Source: CAYNTS01 sp964400495
GTDB lineage: Bacteria; Fidelibacterota; Marinisomatia; SCGC-AAA003-L08; D37C17
Direction: 5' to 3'
Assembly (NCBI GenBank): GCA_964400495.1
Contig: CAYNTS010000001.1
Location: 8,912 to 72,911, forward strand
DNA length: 64,000 nucleotides
Shown: piece by piece, positions 50,865 to 60,235 of the stretch
Layout of the letters: each line of letters opens with the position of its first letter
Numbering within the stretch: position 1 is the first letter of the stretch
The notes under the pieces: generated by a model
What the model saw: the letters and a program-made list of their open reading frames with translations, nothing else
What the model was told of the DNA's origin: nothing
The model's database searches: none
Translations under genes and position numbers: made by a program

Positions 50865-52001
50865 TTATATGCGTTCAATGATAGTAGCAATACCTTGGCC
50901 TGTACCAATACACATAGTTGCCAAGCCAAACTTTGCATCATTTTGTCGCATTACATTCATTAATGTTACAATAATTCGTACTCCTGAACATCCAAGTGGA
51001 TGCCCCATTGCAATTGCACCACCATTTAAATTGATTTTATTCACATCCCAACCACCTTTACGAATAACATATAGCGATTGTGCTGCAAATGCTTCATTTA
51101 ACTCTATAACATCAATATCATCCATTGTTAAACCTGCATGAGATAATGCTTTTTCAGTAGCTGGTAATGGACCCGAACCCATACGTGTCCAATCTACGCC
51201 TGCAATTGCTCTACTTTTAACTCTAAATTCAGGTGTTATTCCGAACTCTTGTGCATTTGTGTTTGATGTAATTAATGCTGCTGCTGCTCCTGTTGAAATT
51301 GGACTTGATGTTGCAGCAGTAATGGTACCATCTGCTTCAAAAGCTGGTTCCAGAGATTTAATTTTCTCCACATTTGGTTCACGAGGTCCCTCATCAGTAG
51401 AAACAGTATTACCATTAAATTCAATAGGGACAATTTCACTCTCGTACTTTCCTTCAGCAATTGCTGAAAGTGCTTTCTTATGTGAATTTATTGCAAATTC
51501 TTCTTGGTCGCTTCGTGAAATGTCCAAATCTTTTGCTAATATTTCAGCAGTTTCACCCATTCCCATATAATAGTCTTTAGCATATAGTTCTGGATGGAAA
51601 CTCGGATTGAACCCGCCCATAGGTACACCAAACATATCTTCAACTCCTGCTGCTATTCCAGCTCCAATATCGCCTAATTCTACTGCTTGACTAACCTGAT
51701 GCACCGCATCCATTGATGACCCACAAAATCTATTAACCACTTTTGCTCCAGCTTCTTCAGGAAGATTAGATAATATGCCTATTCCTTTTGCCATTAACAT
51801 ACCTTGATTACCTTCAGGAAACGCACATCCAACTACTATATCTTCTATTGTTTCTTTAGGTATAGATTTGTTTCGTTCAAGTAATACTTTAACTACTTCT
51901 GCTGTTAAATCATCTGGTCGCATCCCTATCAATGCACCATTTTTCAAACCTATTGGACTTCTAAGTCCATCTATAATTACTGAATAATTATCTGCCATCA
52001 C
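50865..52001 (-). CDS. fadA: Acetyl-CoA acyltransferase (3-ketoacyl-CoA thiolase)
   Basis: 378 residues. The active-site Cys is in N-R-F-C-G-S-S at about 88-94. The GHP motif (A-M-G-H-P-L-G-C-S-G) is at about 332-341 and the second Cys in C-I-G-T-G-Q-G at about 366-372. It is the last beta-oxidation step, releasing acetyl-CoA. The start is GTG-ATG; the ATG at 51998 is six nucleotides after AAGGAG. Together with the neighbours it mirrors the fadNAE set of Bacillus subtilis. Confidence 0.93.
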   Translation of the reverse strand: MMADNYSVIIDGLRSPIGLKNGALIGMRPDDLTAEVVKVLLERNKSIPKETIEDIVVGCAFPEGNQGMLMAKGIGILSNLPEEAGAKVVNRFCGSSMDAVHQVSQAVELGDIGAGIAAGVEDMFGVPMGGFNPSFHPELYAKDYYMGMGETAEILAKDLDISRSDQEEFAINSHKKALSAIAEGKYESEIVPIEFNGNTVSTDEGPREPNVEKIKSLEPAFEADGTITAATSSPISTGAAAALITSNTNAQEFGITPEFRVKSRAIAGVDWTRMGSGPLPATEKALSHAGLTMDDIDVIELNEAFAAQSLYVIRKGGWDVNKINLNGGAIAMGHPLGCSGVRIIVTLMNVMRQNDAKFGLATMCIGTGQGIATIIERI

Positions 52002-52011
52002 ACACTCCTTT

Positions 52012-53835
52012 TTAGTCTAAATAATATTTACCAACACGCAATACTTCTTCAGCGATGTTTCGCTTCATTCCAATAGCATCTGGTGTATAATTCAATTTGT
52101 TTTTCCAGCCCAATAATAGCCCTAACTTTTCTTCCAACTCTTCACCGTTGCAAATATGTGAAACAATTTGTTTAGAAATCGTAAGTATATTCTCAAACTG
52201 TTCAGAAACAGAAAATGCAACTACATTTTTGGTCTTAGATTTTACTTTATCATCATCTATTGCATGATATCGTTTCATTCCCATGTCAGCAATTGAAAGT
52301 GAAATTATAATATTTGCTAATGGTTCAAGTACCCATTGTTCATTTTTTAAATCTTGACCATATTTGAGAATTAACTCATTTAAGACGAAGAGAAAATTAG
52401 ATCTCATATATTCTACAGCATTCACTTCATCTGGTAAATCGGTATCAAAATCCATTTCAGGCAACCAGTTTAACATTCTTTCATTAATTGCATTTCGTAA
52501 TGGGATTTCTTCCAATATTGCTTTCTTAAGAGTTAGACTACTGATTAGTAAACGATTAATTTCATTTGTTCCTTCAAATATACGATTAATCCGTTCATCT
52601 CGATACATTCCAGCTGCTGGATATTCTTCAATGAATCCAGAACCCCCCAATGTTTGAACTGCTTCATCAACGCAGTAAGCTAGAGATTCTGAACCAACTA
52701 TTTTACAAATAGACGCTTCAATGCCATGGTCTTCAATAGTTTGCTGAACTTTTTTATAATAATCTGAATCAGATTTATCTAGTAAATCAATGATGCTATC
52801 TATAGAACCAGATGTTGCAAACATTACAGTATCGGATTCCCATCCCTTTGCCATCATACGAGCAAACTTATTTTGAACCATCCCAAATTCAGATATTGAT
52901 CTGCTAAATTGTTTTCTTTCATTTGCATAAGCAAGTGCATTATTGAGTGAGTACCTACATCCAGCTCCAGTTGTTACGCCAAGTTTGTAACGACCAACAT
53001 ATAAAACATTAAATGCAATTGGACCACCCATTCCAACTTCACCAAGCACATTTTCGATAGGGACTTTGCAATCTTCAAAATAATATGTACAGGTGGAAGA
53101 ACCTTTGATGCCCATTTTTTTCTCTTCCGCACCTACAACCCATCCTTCACATTCTTTATCTAGGATAAAACTTGTATATTTACCATCAACATTAGCAAAT
53201 GTAACGCAGACATCAGCCCAAGAACCATTAGTTACAAATATTTTTTGTCCATTTAAAATATAATGAGTACCCTCTTCATTTAAAACAGCAGTTGATTCCC
53301 CAGATAAGGCATCTGAACCAGCGTTGGGTTCTGTAAGTGCATAGCATCCCATATACTCACCTGTAGCTAACTTGGATAAATACTTTGCTTTTTGTTCCTT
53401 GTTTGCATACCAAACTATTGGAAGCATACCAATCCCAGTATGAGCTGACATTGTTACCATAATAGACGCATTTTCACCCGAAGAAAGTGCATCAGCCACA
53501 ATACAAGCAGTAGTTTTATCGAGTTCTATTCCGTTAAATTCTTCGGATACATCAATTCCTAGGAATCCAAGTTCTCCCATTTCTTTAAATATTTCAACTG
53601 ATAATTCCTTATTGAGTGTATTTAACTGGTCTGTAACTGGTTTTATTCTATCTTGTGCAAATTCTTGAGCAGCTTGTTTAAACATATTATGCTCTTCAGA
53701 GAACTGTTCTCGTGAAAATACAGACCCTTTATTTAAAGGAGTAACCATAAATGCTGCACCCCTACCCTTTATGGAGTCATAATCTATTTCATTAATTTTA
53801 TAAGTTTTCTTTTTTTCAGCTGTCAATGTACTCAT
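52012..53835 (-). CDS. fadE: Acyl-CoA dehydrogenase
   Basis: 607 residues. Flavin-enzyme core with C-Y-A-L-T-E-P-N-A-G-S-D at about 164-175 and R-I-F-E-G-T-N-E-I-N-R at about 422-432, where the catalytic Glu lies. An additional helical C-terminal part (about 440-607) is like very-long-chain and Bacillus FadE enzymes. It oxidises acyl-CoA to 2-enoyl-CoA, passing electrons to an electron-transfer flavoprotein not encoded here. It is 11 bp after the TetR gene and 10 bp before the thiolase gene. Confidence 0.92.
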   Translation of the reverse strand: MSTLTAEKKKTYKINEIDYDSIKGRGAAFMVTPLNKGSVFSREQFSEEHNMFKQAAQEFAQDRIKPVTDQLNTLNKELSVEIFKEMGELGFLGIDVSEEFNGIELDKTTACIVADALSSGENASIMVTMSAHTGIGMLPIVWYANKEQKAKYLSKLATGEYMGCYALTEPNAGSDALSGESTAVLNEEGTHYILNGQKIFVTNGSWADVCVTFANVDGKYTSFILDKECEGWVVGAEEKKMGIKGSSTCTYYFEDCKVPIENVLGEVGMGGPIAFNVLYVGRYKLGVTTGAGCRYSLNNALAYANERKQFSRSISEFGMVQNKFARMMAKGWESDTVMFATSGSIDSIIDLLDKSDSDYYKKVQQTIEDHGIEASICKIVGSESLAYCVDEAVQTLGGSGFIEEYPAAGMYRDERINRIFEGTNEINRLLISSLTLKKAILEEIPLRNAINERMLNWLPEMDFDTDLPDEVNAVEYMRSNFLFVLNELILKYGQDLKNEQWVLEPLANIIISLSIADMGMKRYHAIDDDKVKSKTKNVVAFSVSEQFENILTISKQIVSHICNGEELEEKLGLLLGWKNKLNYTPDAIGMKRNIAEEVLRVGKYYLD

Positions 53836-53846
53836 TGAGCCCCCAT

Positions 53847-54443
53847 TTATTTATTGCTAATACCAAATATCATAAAATCAGATACTGCATTTAGATAATC
53901 TTCTGCAGTCAAATCCTTATACTCGAAAATACTAAACCAAATAACACCTTGAAGTACAGTCATAATTGACAATGCCGCAATATCAGGATTAATACTTTTA
54001 AAATCACCTTCACGAACGCCTTTGTTAAAAGTTGATTTGAACAATTGTAATATTTTTTTATATAAATTTTGAACTCTTAAACGAATATCCTCATCATGGT
54101 TTGCAAGAGCCCAAAATTCAAGTTCTGCAAGAAAAACATATTTTCGATCATTATATGCTTTTAAAATTTCTTGAACAAACCCTCTAAATATCTCAGTTGC
54201 GTTTCTGTCTTTTCCATTTTGACTGTAAAAATCTGGGAACGTATGTTCTTCCCAATGGTCAATCAATGAGAGGAACATGTCCTTCTTGCTAGAATAATGA
54301 TGGTAAATAGCACCTTTACTTAATCCGGATTTATTTACAATATCATCCATCCGAGTATCTGCATACCCTTTGTTCACAAATACTTTCAATGCTGCATCGA
54401 GTATTTGCCCCTGTCTTTCTTCTTTTGATTTGTTTTCTGCCAT
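53847..54443 (-). CDS. TetR family transcriptional regulator, probable FadR-type repressor
   Basis: 198 residues from ATG 54443. N-terminal helix-turn-helix: Q-I-L-D-A-A-L-K-V-F, D-D-I-V-N-K-S-G-L-S-K-G-A-I-Y-H-H-Y, then K-K-D-M-F. The C-terminal domain is ligand-binding, all helical. A longer reading from 54476 would put the operator inside the coding region, so I chose the ATG just after it. As first gene of the fadE-fadA-fadN operon it probably represses it, relieved by acyl-CoA as in other FadR TetR proteins; that is inference. Confidence 0.85.
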   Translation of the reverse strand: MAENKSKEERQGQILDAALKVFVNKGYADTRMDDIVNKSGLSKGAIYHHYSSKKDMFLSLIDHWEEHTFPDFYSQNGKDRNATEIFRGFVQEILKAYNDRKYVFLAELEFWALANHDEDIRLRVQNLYKKILQLFKSTFNKGVREGDFKSINPDIAALSIMTVLQGVIWFSIFEYKDLTAEDYLNAVSDFMIFGISNK

Positions 54444-54445
54444 AA

Positions 54446-54463
54446 ACCGACCGACCAGTCGGT
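54446..54463. promoter_or_regulatory. Palindromic operator of the TetR regulator
   Basis: ACCGACCGACCAGTCGGT. The perfect 6-bp arms are ACCGAC (54450-54455) and GTCGGT (54458-54463) with a 2-bp spacer, and an extra ACCGAC copy (54446-54451) lies beside them. It is 2 bp upstream of the tetR start codon and just downstream of an AT-rich promoter-like stretch, and is GC-rich compared with its surroundings. Such palindromes are typical TetR-family sites, so autoregulation of the fad operon is likely. Confidence 0.7.
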
Positions 54464-54778
54464 ATAATTTAGACAAGTTGTTTAATACTCAACAAGTGTT
54501 TTCTAAAAAAACTTCTTACAAGTTATATTACTTTTGGTAGCTTAGATTCAAGTAGCAAAACAAGTAAATCCCGGCAAGATTATATATTTGCAAAAATACC
54601 AAATATAAAATATATACTATTTTTGCTTATTTTTTTTCATAGTTGAATTCATATTAATAATTTACAAATATACATTTCGTTATCCTTGTTAAAAGACATT
54701 AAATGTGATTTTAGTTATTTGTAATAAAATGTAAAAGCAATTTATTGAAAGTATTTTGTATCGTAAATTTGCTTTATT
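54464..54778. other. Divergent intergenic region between tetR and the giant secreted protein
   Basis: 315 bp, strongly AT-rich. On the minus strand a poor promoter for the fad operon may lie at 54464-54500 (TTGAGT, 17 bp, AATTAT). On the plus side a TAAATTTG stretch ends about 10 bp before the ATG of the giant protein, and no Shine-Dalgarno sequence is visible there. I see no reading frame and no RNA fold that stands out. Confidence 0.5.
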
Positions 54779-57700
54779 ATGAAACGTAAATTCTACCTTA
54801 TACCTTTAATATTTATTCTAAATTCAGCATTATTTGCCGACATTATCATTGAAAGTGGTAGTTTGCTTGAATTCATTGGTGGGACTTCTTCAACAACATC
54901 TTATGATAATTATGTAAGTCATACATCCGAAGGAATAGCGTCGGCAGGATATAACGATTATGGTCCTGATTGGTTAGATGTGCAAACCAATGGTTTTGGG
55001 AACTATAGAATTATTGATACACAAAATCATACACTTACACATTGGAATGATATTATTCACGCTTTTCTTGAAAATGATATTATTACTGTTGATGCAAAAT
55101 TAACCGATTCACTTTCTACTTTTCATTATGAAATTGTAGAATTTACAGACACCCTATACCAACGAACATTTTACATGTTACGTGAACAGTTAAATTTAGC
55201 ATACACTGATCTGAATGAAATATCAAATTCAAATGATGATATACAAGGAAGCTTTGATAATGGTTGGGGCTTATACATTTTTAATCCAAATGCTACTCGT
55301 ACGCATGTTGTGATAGAAGTCCCCCACCCAGCAGATGATTTTATTTCACCCTATATTGCAACTGAGCTATTTTTACAAACAGATGCAAGTACATTAATGA
55401 TAGCTGGTGCAGGAAGAGAAGTAAAATGGTCTGAATCAGGTAACTATTCAAATAATAAATCTTTATCTGACCCATCACGAAATGAAAATACAGTATTTCA
55501 TGAGTTCCATAAAATTTTATGCGACTCACTTATGCAAAATGGTCCACACTCACCACTTGTTTTTCATGTCCATAGCTTTGATGACAATGATGCCCATGAT
55601 GGTTTTAAACCAATTGTATTGTCTGGTGGGCACGATGCTTCAAATGCAAACAAGCCTATCAGAGATATATCTAATGACCATTTTGATATTGTAAACTTTA
55701 CAGCTGAGTTTCCAATTTTAGCAAATAGTTTTGGAGTACACGATCAACAAAATATCACCGACTATTACCAAGTGCATTACAATGGTGTTTTTAATTATTT
55801 TGGAGAGAATAATACTTATCCAATACCTCATACTTATACACTTTTAGGTCCTAATACTGGTGTCCAAATGAATTACCTTCGACAATATTTTCATAACGAT
55901 GGTGTATATGAACCTTGGGTGCAAGTTGAGTTGCATGAAAAACCACTATTATTTAATGAACTGGATATGCCCTTAACTACTTTATATGGCGGAGAATACC
56001 CAACTTCATATCTTAATTTTGATATATTATTAAATTACTACCAACCCTTTATTAATGCAGTGAATACCTACTTAACACATTGGGAAACTAACCCCGATGT
56101 TACTCCACCACCACAAATTCAAAATTTACAGTCGAGCTATGATGGGCATTATTATGTACAATTGGAATGGGAGCCTGTGTTTGATACTAATTTTAAATCT
56201 TACAAAATTTATTATGATATCGACGAAGTTAATGCATCTTCCCCATTCTGGGATGTTACAAATGATATCAATCTCCAAAATATGATGCATAATTCAACTA
56301 CAATTTATCCACTCGAACAAAATTCTGATTATTTGTTTTCAATTTCCGGAATTGATTATTTTAATAATGAAAGTCCATTAAGTGTTGCAACCACTGATTT
56401 TATTCCTGGGCATGAAGCTCATAGAATAATTGAAGACTTTAACTCTGGAGAAGTAATTCTAAACTCTTATGAGGATCAAGATGAAGATCCAAATTCATGG
56501 TATTTGAGCTCAAGTCTAACCTTTTTTAACTCACCATATTCGCTTAAATTGTATGGTAACACATGGAAAGAAGAATTGATTTCACCCACCATAGTATCTG
56601 ACGGTACCGTTTGGCAAGTTGCAGTTTACACACAAGACCAAGGGGAAATACACGGTTTTGGAGTTCAAGACTTGCTAGGAAATAAGTTAAAATATTCTTT
56701 TAGTGGATCCCAATTATTAGATATTGATGATTGGGTACCCGTATATCAAGGTGCATTCTCTGAAGACCAGTGGAATGTGTACCAACTACCAATTGCTGAT
56801 GATTTTTATGCATGGTATGATTATTTTCCTGTAATTACAAAAGTAATTTATATAAATGATTGTGATAATGATGATGATTCTAGGGTGTATTTTGATGAGG
56901 TTTTAGATATTACTCCTGTTTTAGATATATCTCCAGAAGTTAGTATTAGCTATTCAACTGAAGAAGCAATTCACCATAACAATGGTAGCAGGTCTATTAC
57001 CGTTCAATTTACCTCAAATGTAATAGATGATGACAGTGAACTTCATATTTATAATTGGAGTTTTGGTGATGGTAATTATAGCAATGAAATAAATCCCACT
57101 CACACATTCACCGTATTTGATAACCACGAATACACAGTTCTATTACAAGTTGTTGATGAATCTGACCATTGGGGAGTTGCAAGTACTCAAATTTCAATTG
57201 ACGATGGCGAATCAACATACCCAATAAAACTTAATTTTATTGGTGATATTATGTTGGGTCGTCGGTATGAAGAAGAGGATGGAATAATTGAAACCAGTGG
57301 TGTAGAATCCATTTTTGAACCAACTATAAATTTATTAGGAGAATCGGCTGACCTAACAATTGCAAATTTAGAATGTCCGATGACAAATTTTGGAACTGAA
57401 CATCCAACAAAATCCGTTGTGTTTAAAAGTGATCCCGATAATATTGATGGGTTAATATTTGCTGGTATCGACATAGTCAGCTTAGCTAATAATCACTCTA
57501 CAGATTATGGACTTACTGGACTCGAATACACGCAATATTATCTTGACCAAAATAATATTTTGTATTCAGGAGCTGGAGCAAATTCTTACGAAGCATACGA
57601 ACCATTGTTTGTTATTCAAAATGGCGTAAATATCGCTTTTCTGGCAAATAGTGACAGAACTGGGCAATACAATAATTACCAACCATATTTACAATCTGGC

Positions 57701-59530
57701 TACAATAAACCAGGTTTTGCTTACATGACACCATATTATATGCTAGAGCAAATAGAAGATGTACAGGATGTTGCTGATTTAATCGTTTTTGAAATGCATG
57801 CTGGAAGTGAATATTCTTTTGAACCTGGTGCTGATTATGATAATTTTATTCAAGCATCTGTTGAACTCGATGCAGGATATCTACCTCCTGAGGAAACAAT
57901 TTATTCAATGGATATTGATGATATTTCTGACGAAGATGAAAATTACTCACCTAATTTAGATATTCCGCACATGTGGGATAGAGAAATTCGACACTTTGCA
58001 ATTGATTCAGGAGCAGACTTAGTAATTATTCATCACCCACATATTTTACAGGGTTTTGAAGTGTATAATGGTAAAGTAATTGCACATTCATTAGGTAATT
58101 TTGTATTCGATTTAAATTATCCTGAAACCTATCCTACTGCAATATTGAACGCTGAGATTGATGAAAGTGGTTTTAATAATTTTAGTGTAAATCCAATTTA
58201 TTTAGACGATTACATTCCTTATGAAGCAACGGGTGGTTTGGGATTGCATATTTTAGATTATGTTTCACAAAAATCAAAAGAACTTGATACGTATGTATTT
58301 GTTGACAGAGAAACCAATCAAGCACATATCATTTTAGACTCACTTTCAATGCCTGAAACTCGTATCTTAAATAGAAAACAAATATATGACACTTTTCAAT
58401 CGGGAGATTGGCTAATAAATCCAATTAACATTCACGAAACTGGTTCATTAATTGAAGTTACACCACCCCAAAATACCCCTAATTCTGAATTTAGACTTGG
58501 TCGAGATTTACTTTTCTTTGGAAATATGGAAGATGAGGGTTGTTCATTATGGAACACCAATAGTGAAGATGAGTGGTTTAACTATGAAGAAACATTTTCG
58601 GGAAACCGTTCATTAATTCAAAGAAGAACTCCCGATTCAGGTGATAACATCATTACAAATTTCGAGGACAGGATTAAAATAAAAGATGATAACACATATT
58701 CACTACAAGGATTTATTAAAACTCAAAATGCAAGTAATGTTACAATTCAAATTCGGTTTTATACCTCACGGACAACTTCAAATATTTTAGGTACAGATGA
58801 TATTAATGTATGGATTGATGGTACTACAAATTGGACACAATATCACAATGAATTTAATCCACCAAATAACGCAAAATATTTTGACATCCGTTTAAATAGT
58901 GACATGCCAAACACTGGCGAAGCATTTGCATGGTTTGATAATGTAAGCGTGATAGAATGGTCAGATTGGTCAGATAATTTTACCGAGATAAATACACCGA
59001 ATGATTATTATTTTGTTCAACTTAAAAATAATTCACAATTTTCTGATACATATCTTGAATATCATGAAGTTAACTATGCAAATTTAGGCCAACCTTTTGC
59101 TGATTTTTCTGCAATTCAATCTGAATATTCAGCACCAGCAATGGTTCAATTTAATAATGAATCTTCTGTATATACGGGGTGGTTCGAATGGGATTTTGGT
59201 GACGGCAACACAAGTTCTGAAAAAGAACCATCTCATACTTATCTAGAAAACGGGCAATATACTGTGTCTCTTACAATTTTAGATTATAATGAAATTCCTA
59301 TAACAACAACCATAAATAATTTTATTATTTTATCAGATAATTTTACAGCTGGAGATGTAAATCTAGATACTGAAATTGATATTTTAGATATAGTGTTAAT
59401 GGTAAATATGGTTATTAACGGGACAGATGAGTTATCACCTACTGCTATAGAATTAGCAGATATTAATAACGATAATTATATTGACATACTGGATATTGTA
59501 ACTCTAGTTAATATAATTTTAGAACAATAG
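54779..59530 (+). CDS. Giant secreted protein: hydrolase-like domain, FN3, PKD, CapA, PKD, dockerin
   Basis: 1583 residues. Signal peptide 1-20. Residues about 165-435 form a hydrolase-like domain with I-E-V-P-H-P (179-184), F-H-V-H-S-F-D-D (262-269) and V-E-L-H-E-K-P (383-389), recalling N-formylglutamate amidohydrolase or related zinc hydrolases. FN3 at about 443-540, a jelly-roll-like part to about 715, and PKD at about 720-810. CapA domain at about 814-1150: F-I-G-D-I-M-L-G-R, A-N-L-E-C-P-M, S-L-A-N-N-H, H-H-P-H-I-L-Q-G, H-S-L-G-N-F-V-F-D. Carbohydrate-binding-like part about 1244-1400, PKD about 1439-1520. A dockerin (two D-x-N-x-D calcium loops) lies at 1521-1583. CapA proteins relate to poly-gamma-glutamate; here a surface hydrolase on such a polymer or on peptidoglycan is my guess. 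Confidence 0.75.
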   Translation: MKRKFYLIPLIFILNSALFADIIIESGSLLEFIGGTSSTTSYDNYVSHTSEGIASAGYNDYGPDWLDVQTNGFGNYRIIDTQNHTLTHWNDIIHAFLENDIITVDAKLTDSLSTFHYEIVEFTDTLYQRTFYMLREQLNLAYTDLNEISNSNDDIQGSFDNGWGLYIFNPNATRTHVVIEVPHPADDFISPYIATELFLQTDASTLMIAGAGREVKWSESGNYSNNKSLSDPSRNENTVFHEFHKILCDSLMQNGPHSPLVFHVHSFDDNDAHDGFKPIVLSGGHDASNANKPIRDISNDHFDIVNFTAEFPILANSFGVHDQQNITDYYQVHYNGVFNYFGENNTYPIPHTYTLLGPNTGVQMNYLRQYFHNDGVYEPWVQVELHEKPLLFNELDMPLTTLYGGEYPTSYLNFDILLNYYQPFINAVNTYLTHWETNPDVTPPPQIQNLQSSYDGHYYVQLEWEPVFDTNFKSYKIYYDIDEVNASSPFWDVTNDINLQNMMHNSTTIYPLEQNSDYLFSISGIDYFNNESPLSVATTDFIPGHEAHRIIEDFNSGEVILNSYEDQDEDPNSWYLSSSLTFFNSPYSLKLYGNTWKEELISPTIVSDGTVWQVAVYTQDQGEIHGFGVQDLLGNKLKYSFSGSQLLDIDDWVPVYQGAFSEDQWNVYQLPIADDFYAWYDYFPVITKVIYINDCDNDDDSRVYFDEVLDITPVLDISPEVSISYSTEEAIHHNNGSRSITVQFTSNVIDDDSELHIYNWSFGDGNYSNEINPTHTFTVFDNHEYTVLLQVVDESDHWGVASTQISIDDGESTYPIKLNFIGDIMLGRRYEEEDGIIETSGVESIFEPTINLLGESADLTIANLECPMTNFGTEHPTKSVVFKSDPDNIDGLIFAGIDIVSLANNHSTDYGLTGLEYTQYYLDQNNILYSGAGANSYEAYEPLFVIQNGVNIAFLANSDRTGQYNNYQPYLQSGYNKPGFAYMTPYYMLEQIEDVQDVADLIVFEMHAGSEYSFEPGADYDNFIQASVELDAGYLPPEETIYSMDIDDISDEDENYSPNLDIPHMWDREIRHFAIDSGADLVIIHHPHILQGFEVYNGKVIAHSLGNFVFDLNYPETYPTAILNAEIDESGFNNFSVNPIYLDDYIPYEATGGLGLHILDYVSQKSKELDTYVFVDRETNQAHIILDSLSMPETRILNRKQIYDTFQSGDWLINPINIHETGSLIEVTPPQNTPNSEFRLGRDLLFFGNMEDEGCSLWNTNSEDEWFNYEETFSGNRSLIQRRTPDSGDNIITNFEDRIKIKDDNTYSLQGFIKTQNASNVTIQIRFYTSRTTSNILGTDDINVWIDGTTNWTQYHNEFNPPNNAKYFDIRLNSDMPNTGEAFAWFDNVSVIEWSDWSDNFTEINTPNDYYFVQLKNNSQFSDTYLEYHEVNYANLGQPFADFSAIQSEYSAPAMVQFNNESSVYTGWFEWDFGDGNTSSEKEPSHTYLENGQYTVSLTILDYNEIPITTTINNFIILSDNFTAGDVNLDTEIDILDIVLMVNMVINGTDELSPTAIELADINNDNYIDILDIVTLVNIILEQ

Positions 59531-59534
59531 TTTT

Positions 59535-60224
59535 CTAACAACACCCGTGATCTTCTTTATTTGAAGATTCGCACCGGATATTTTCATAGATTAATGCACC
59601 TAACACTGTACCAATTATTGGCATTATTATATATAAAATTAATCCATCTATTTGGCCACTTACAATTGCTGGTGCAATCGACCTTGCAGGATTCATTGAA
59701 GCACCCGTTAATGGACCTCCGAAAATTCCAACAATACCCACGGTAGTACCTATTGCTAAACCAGCCATTTCACCAACAGCTCTAGTATCCGTTGCTACAC
59801 TAATTATAACGAGCATTAAGAAAAATGAGAGAATAATTTCAACAAAACTACCTGTAGAAAATGATAATTTATTAACAGTATTTCCAAATGAATGTCCAAT
59901 CGAGCCAAATATCAATTTATGCAAGTAGGATGCAAAGGTTGCTCCTGAAATTTGTGCTGGGATGAAAGCAAATGTTTTACGAATTGGCAAATGTCGTGCA
60001 ACAGTAAAAGCAATTGTAACTGCTGGGTTAAAATGTGCACCAGAAATATGACCTAGTGCATAAATCATTACTGAAATCACTCCACCAAAAACAATTGGGA
60101 TACCAATGCTTGGAATAGCACCTTCAAACATTTGATGAACAATTACAGCCCCACATCCCATAAATACTAAAGCAAATGTACCAATTGCTTCGGCTAAACT
60201 TTGTTTTAACAATCTTGTTTCCAA
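59535..60224 (-). CDS. Aquaporin / MIP family channel
   Basis: 229 residues, six membrane helices with two half-helices. The two NPA motifs are intact: H-F-N-P-A-V-T at about 65-71 and S-M-N-P-A-R-S at about 176-182. Length and the Arg after the second NPA fit an AqpZ-type water channel or a glyceroporin. Solute choice is not readable by eye. The C-terminus has a Cys pair (H-G-C-C). It is convergent with the giant protein, with 4 bp between the two stops. Confidence 0.88.
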   Translation of the reverse strand: METRLLKQSLAEAIGTFALVFMGCGAVIVHQMFEGAIPSIGIPIVFGGVISVMIYALGHISGAHFNPAVTIAFTVARHLPIRKTFAFIPAQISGATFASYLHKLIFGSIGHSFGNTVNKLSFSTGSFVEIILSFFLMLVIISVATDTRAVGEMAGLAIGTTVGIVGIFGGPLTGASMNPARSIAPAIVSGQIDGLILYIIMPIIGTVLGALIYENIRCESSNKEDHGCC

Positions 60225-60235
60225 TTTATATCCTC

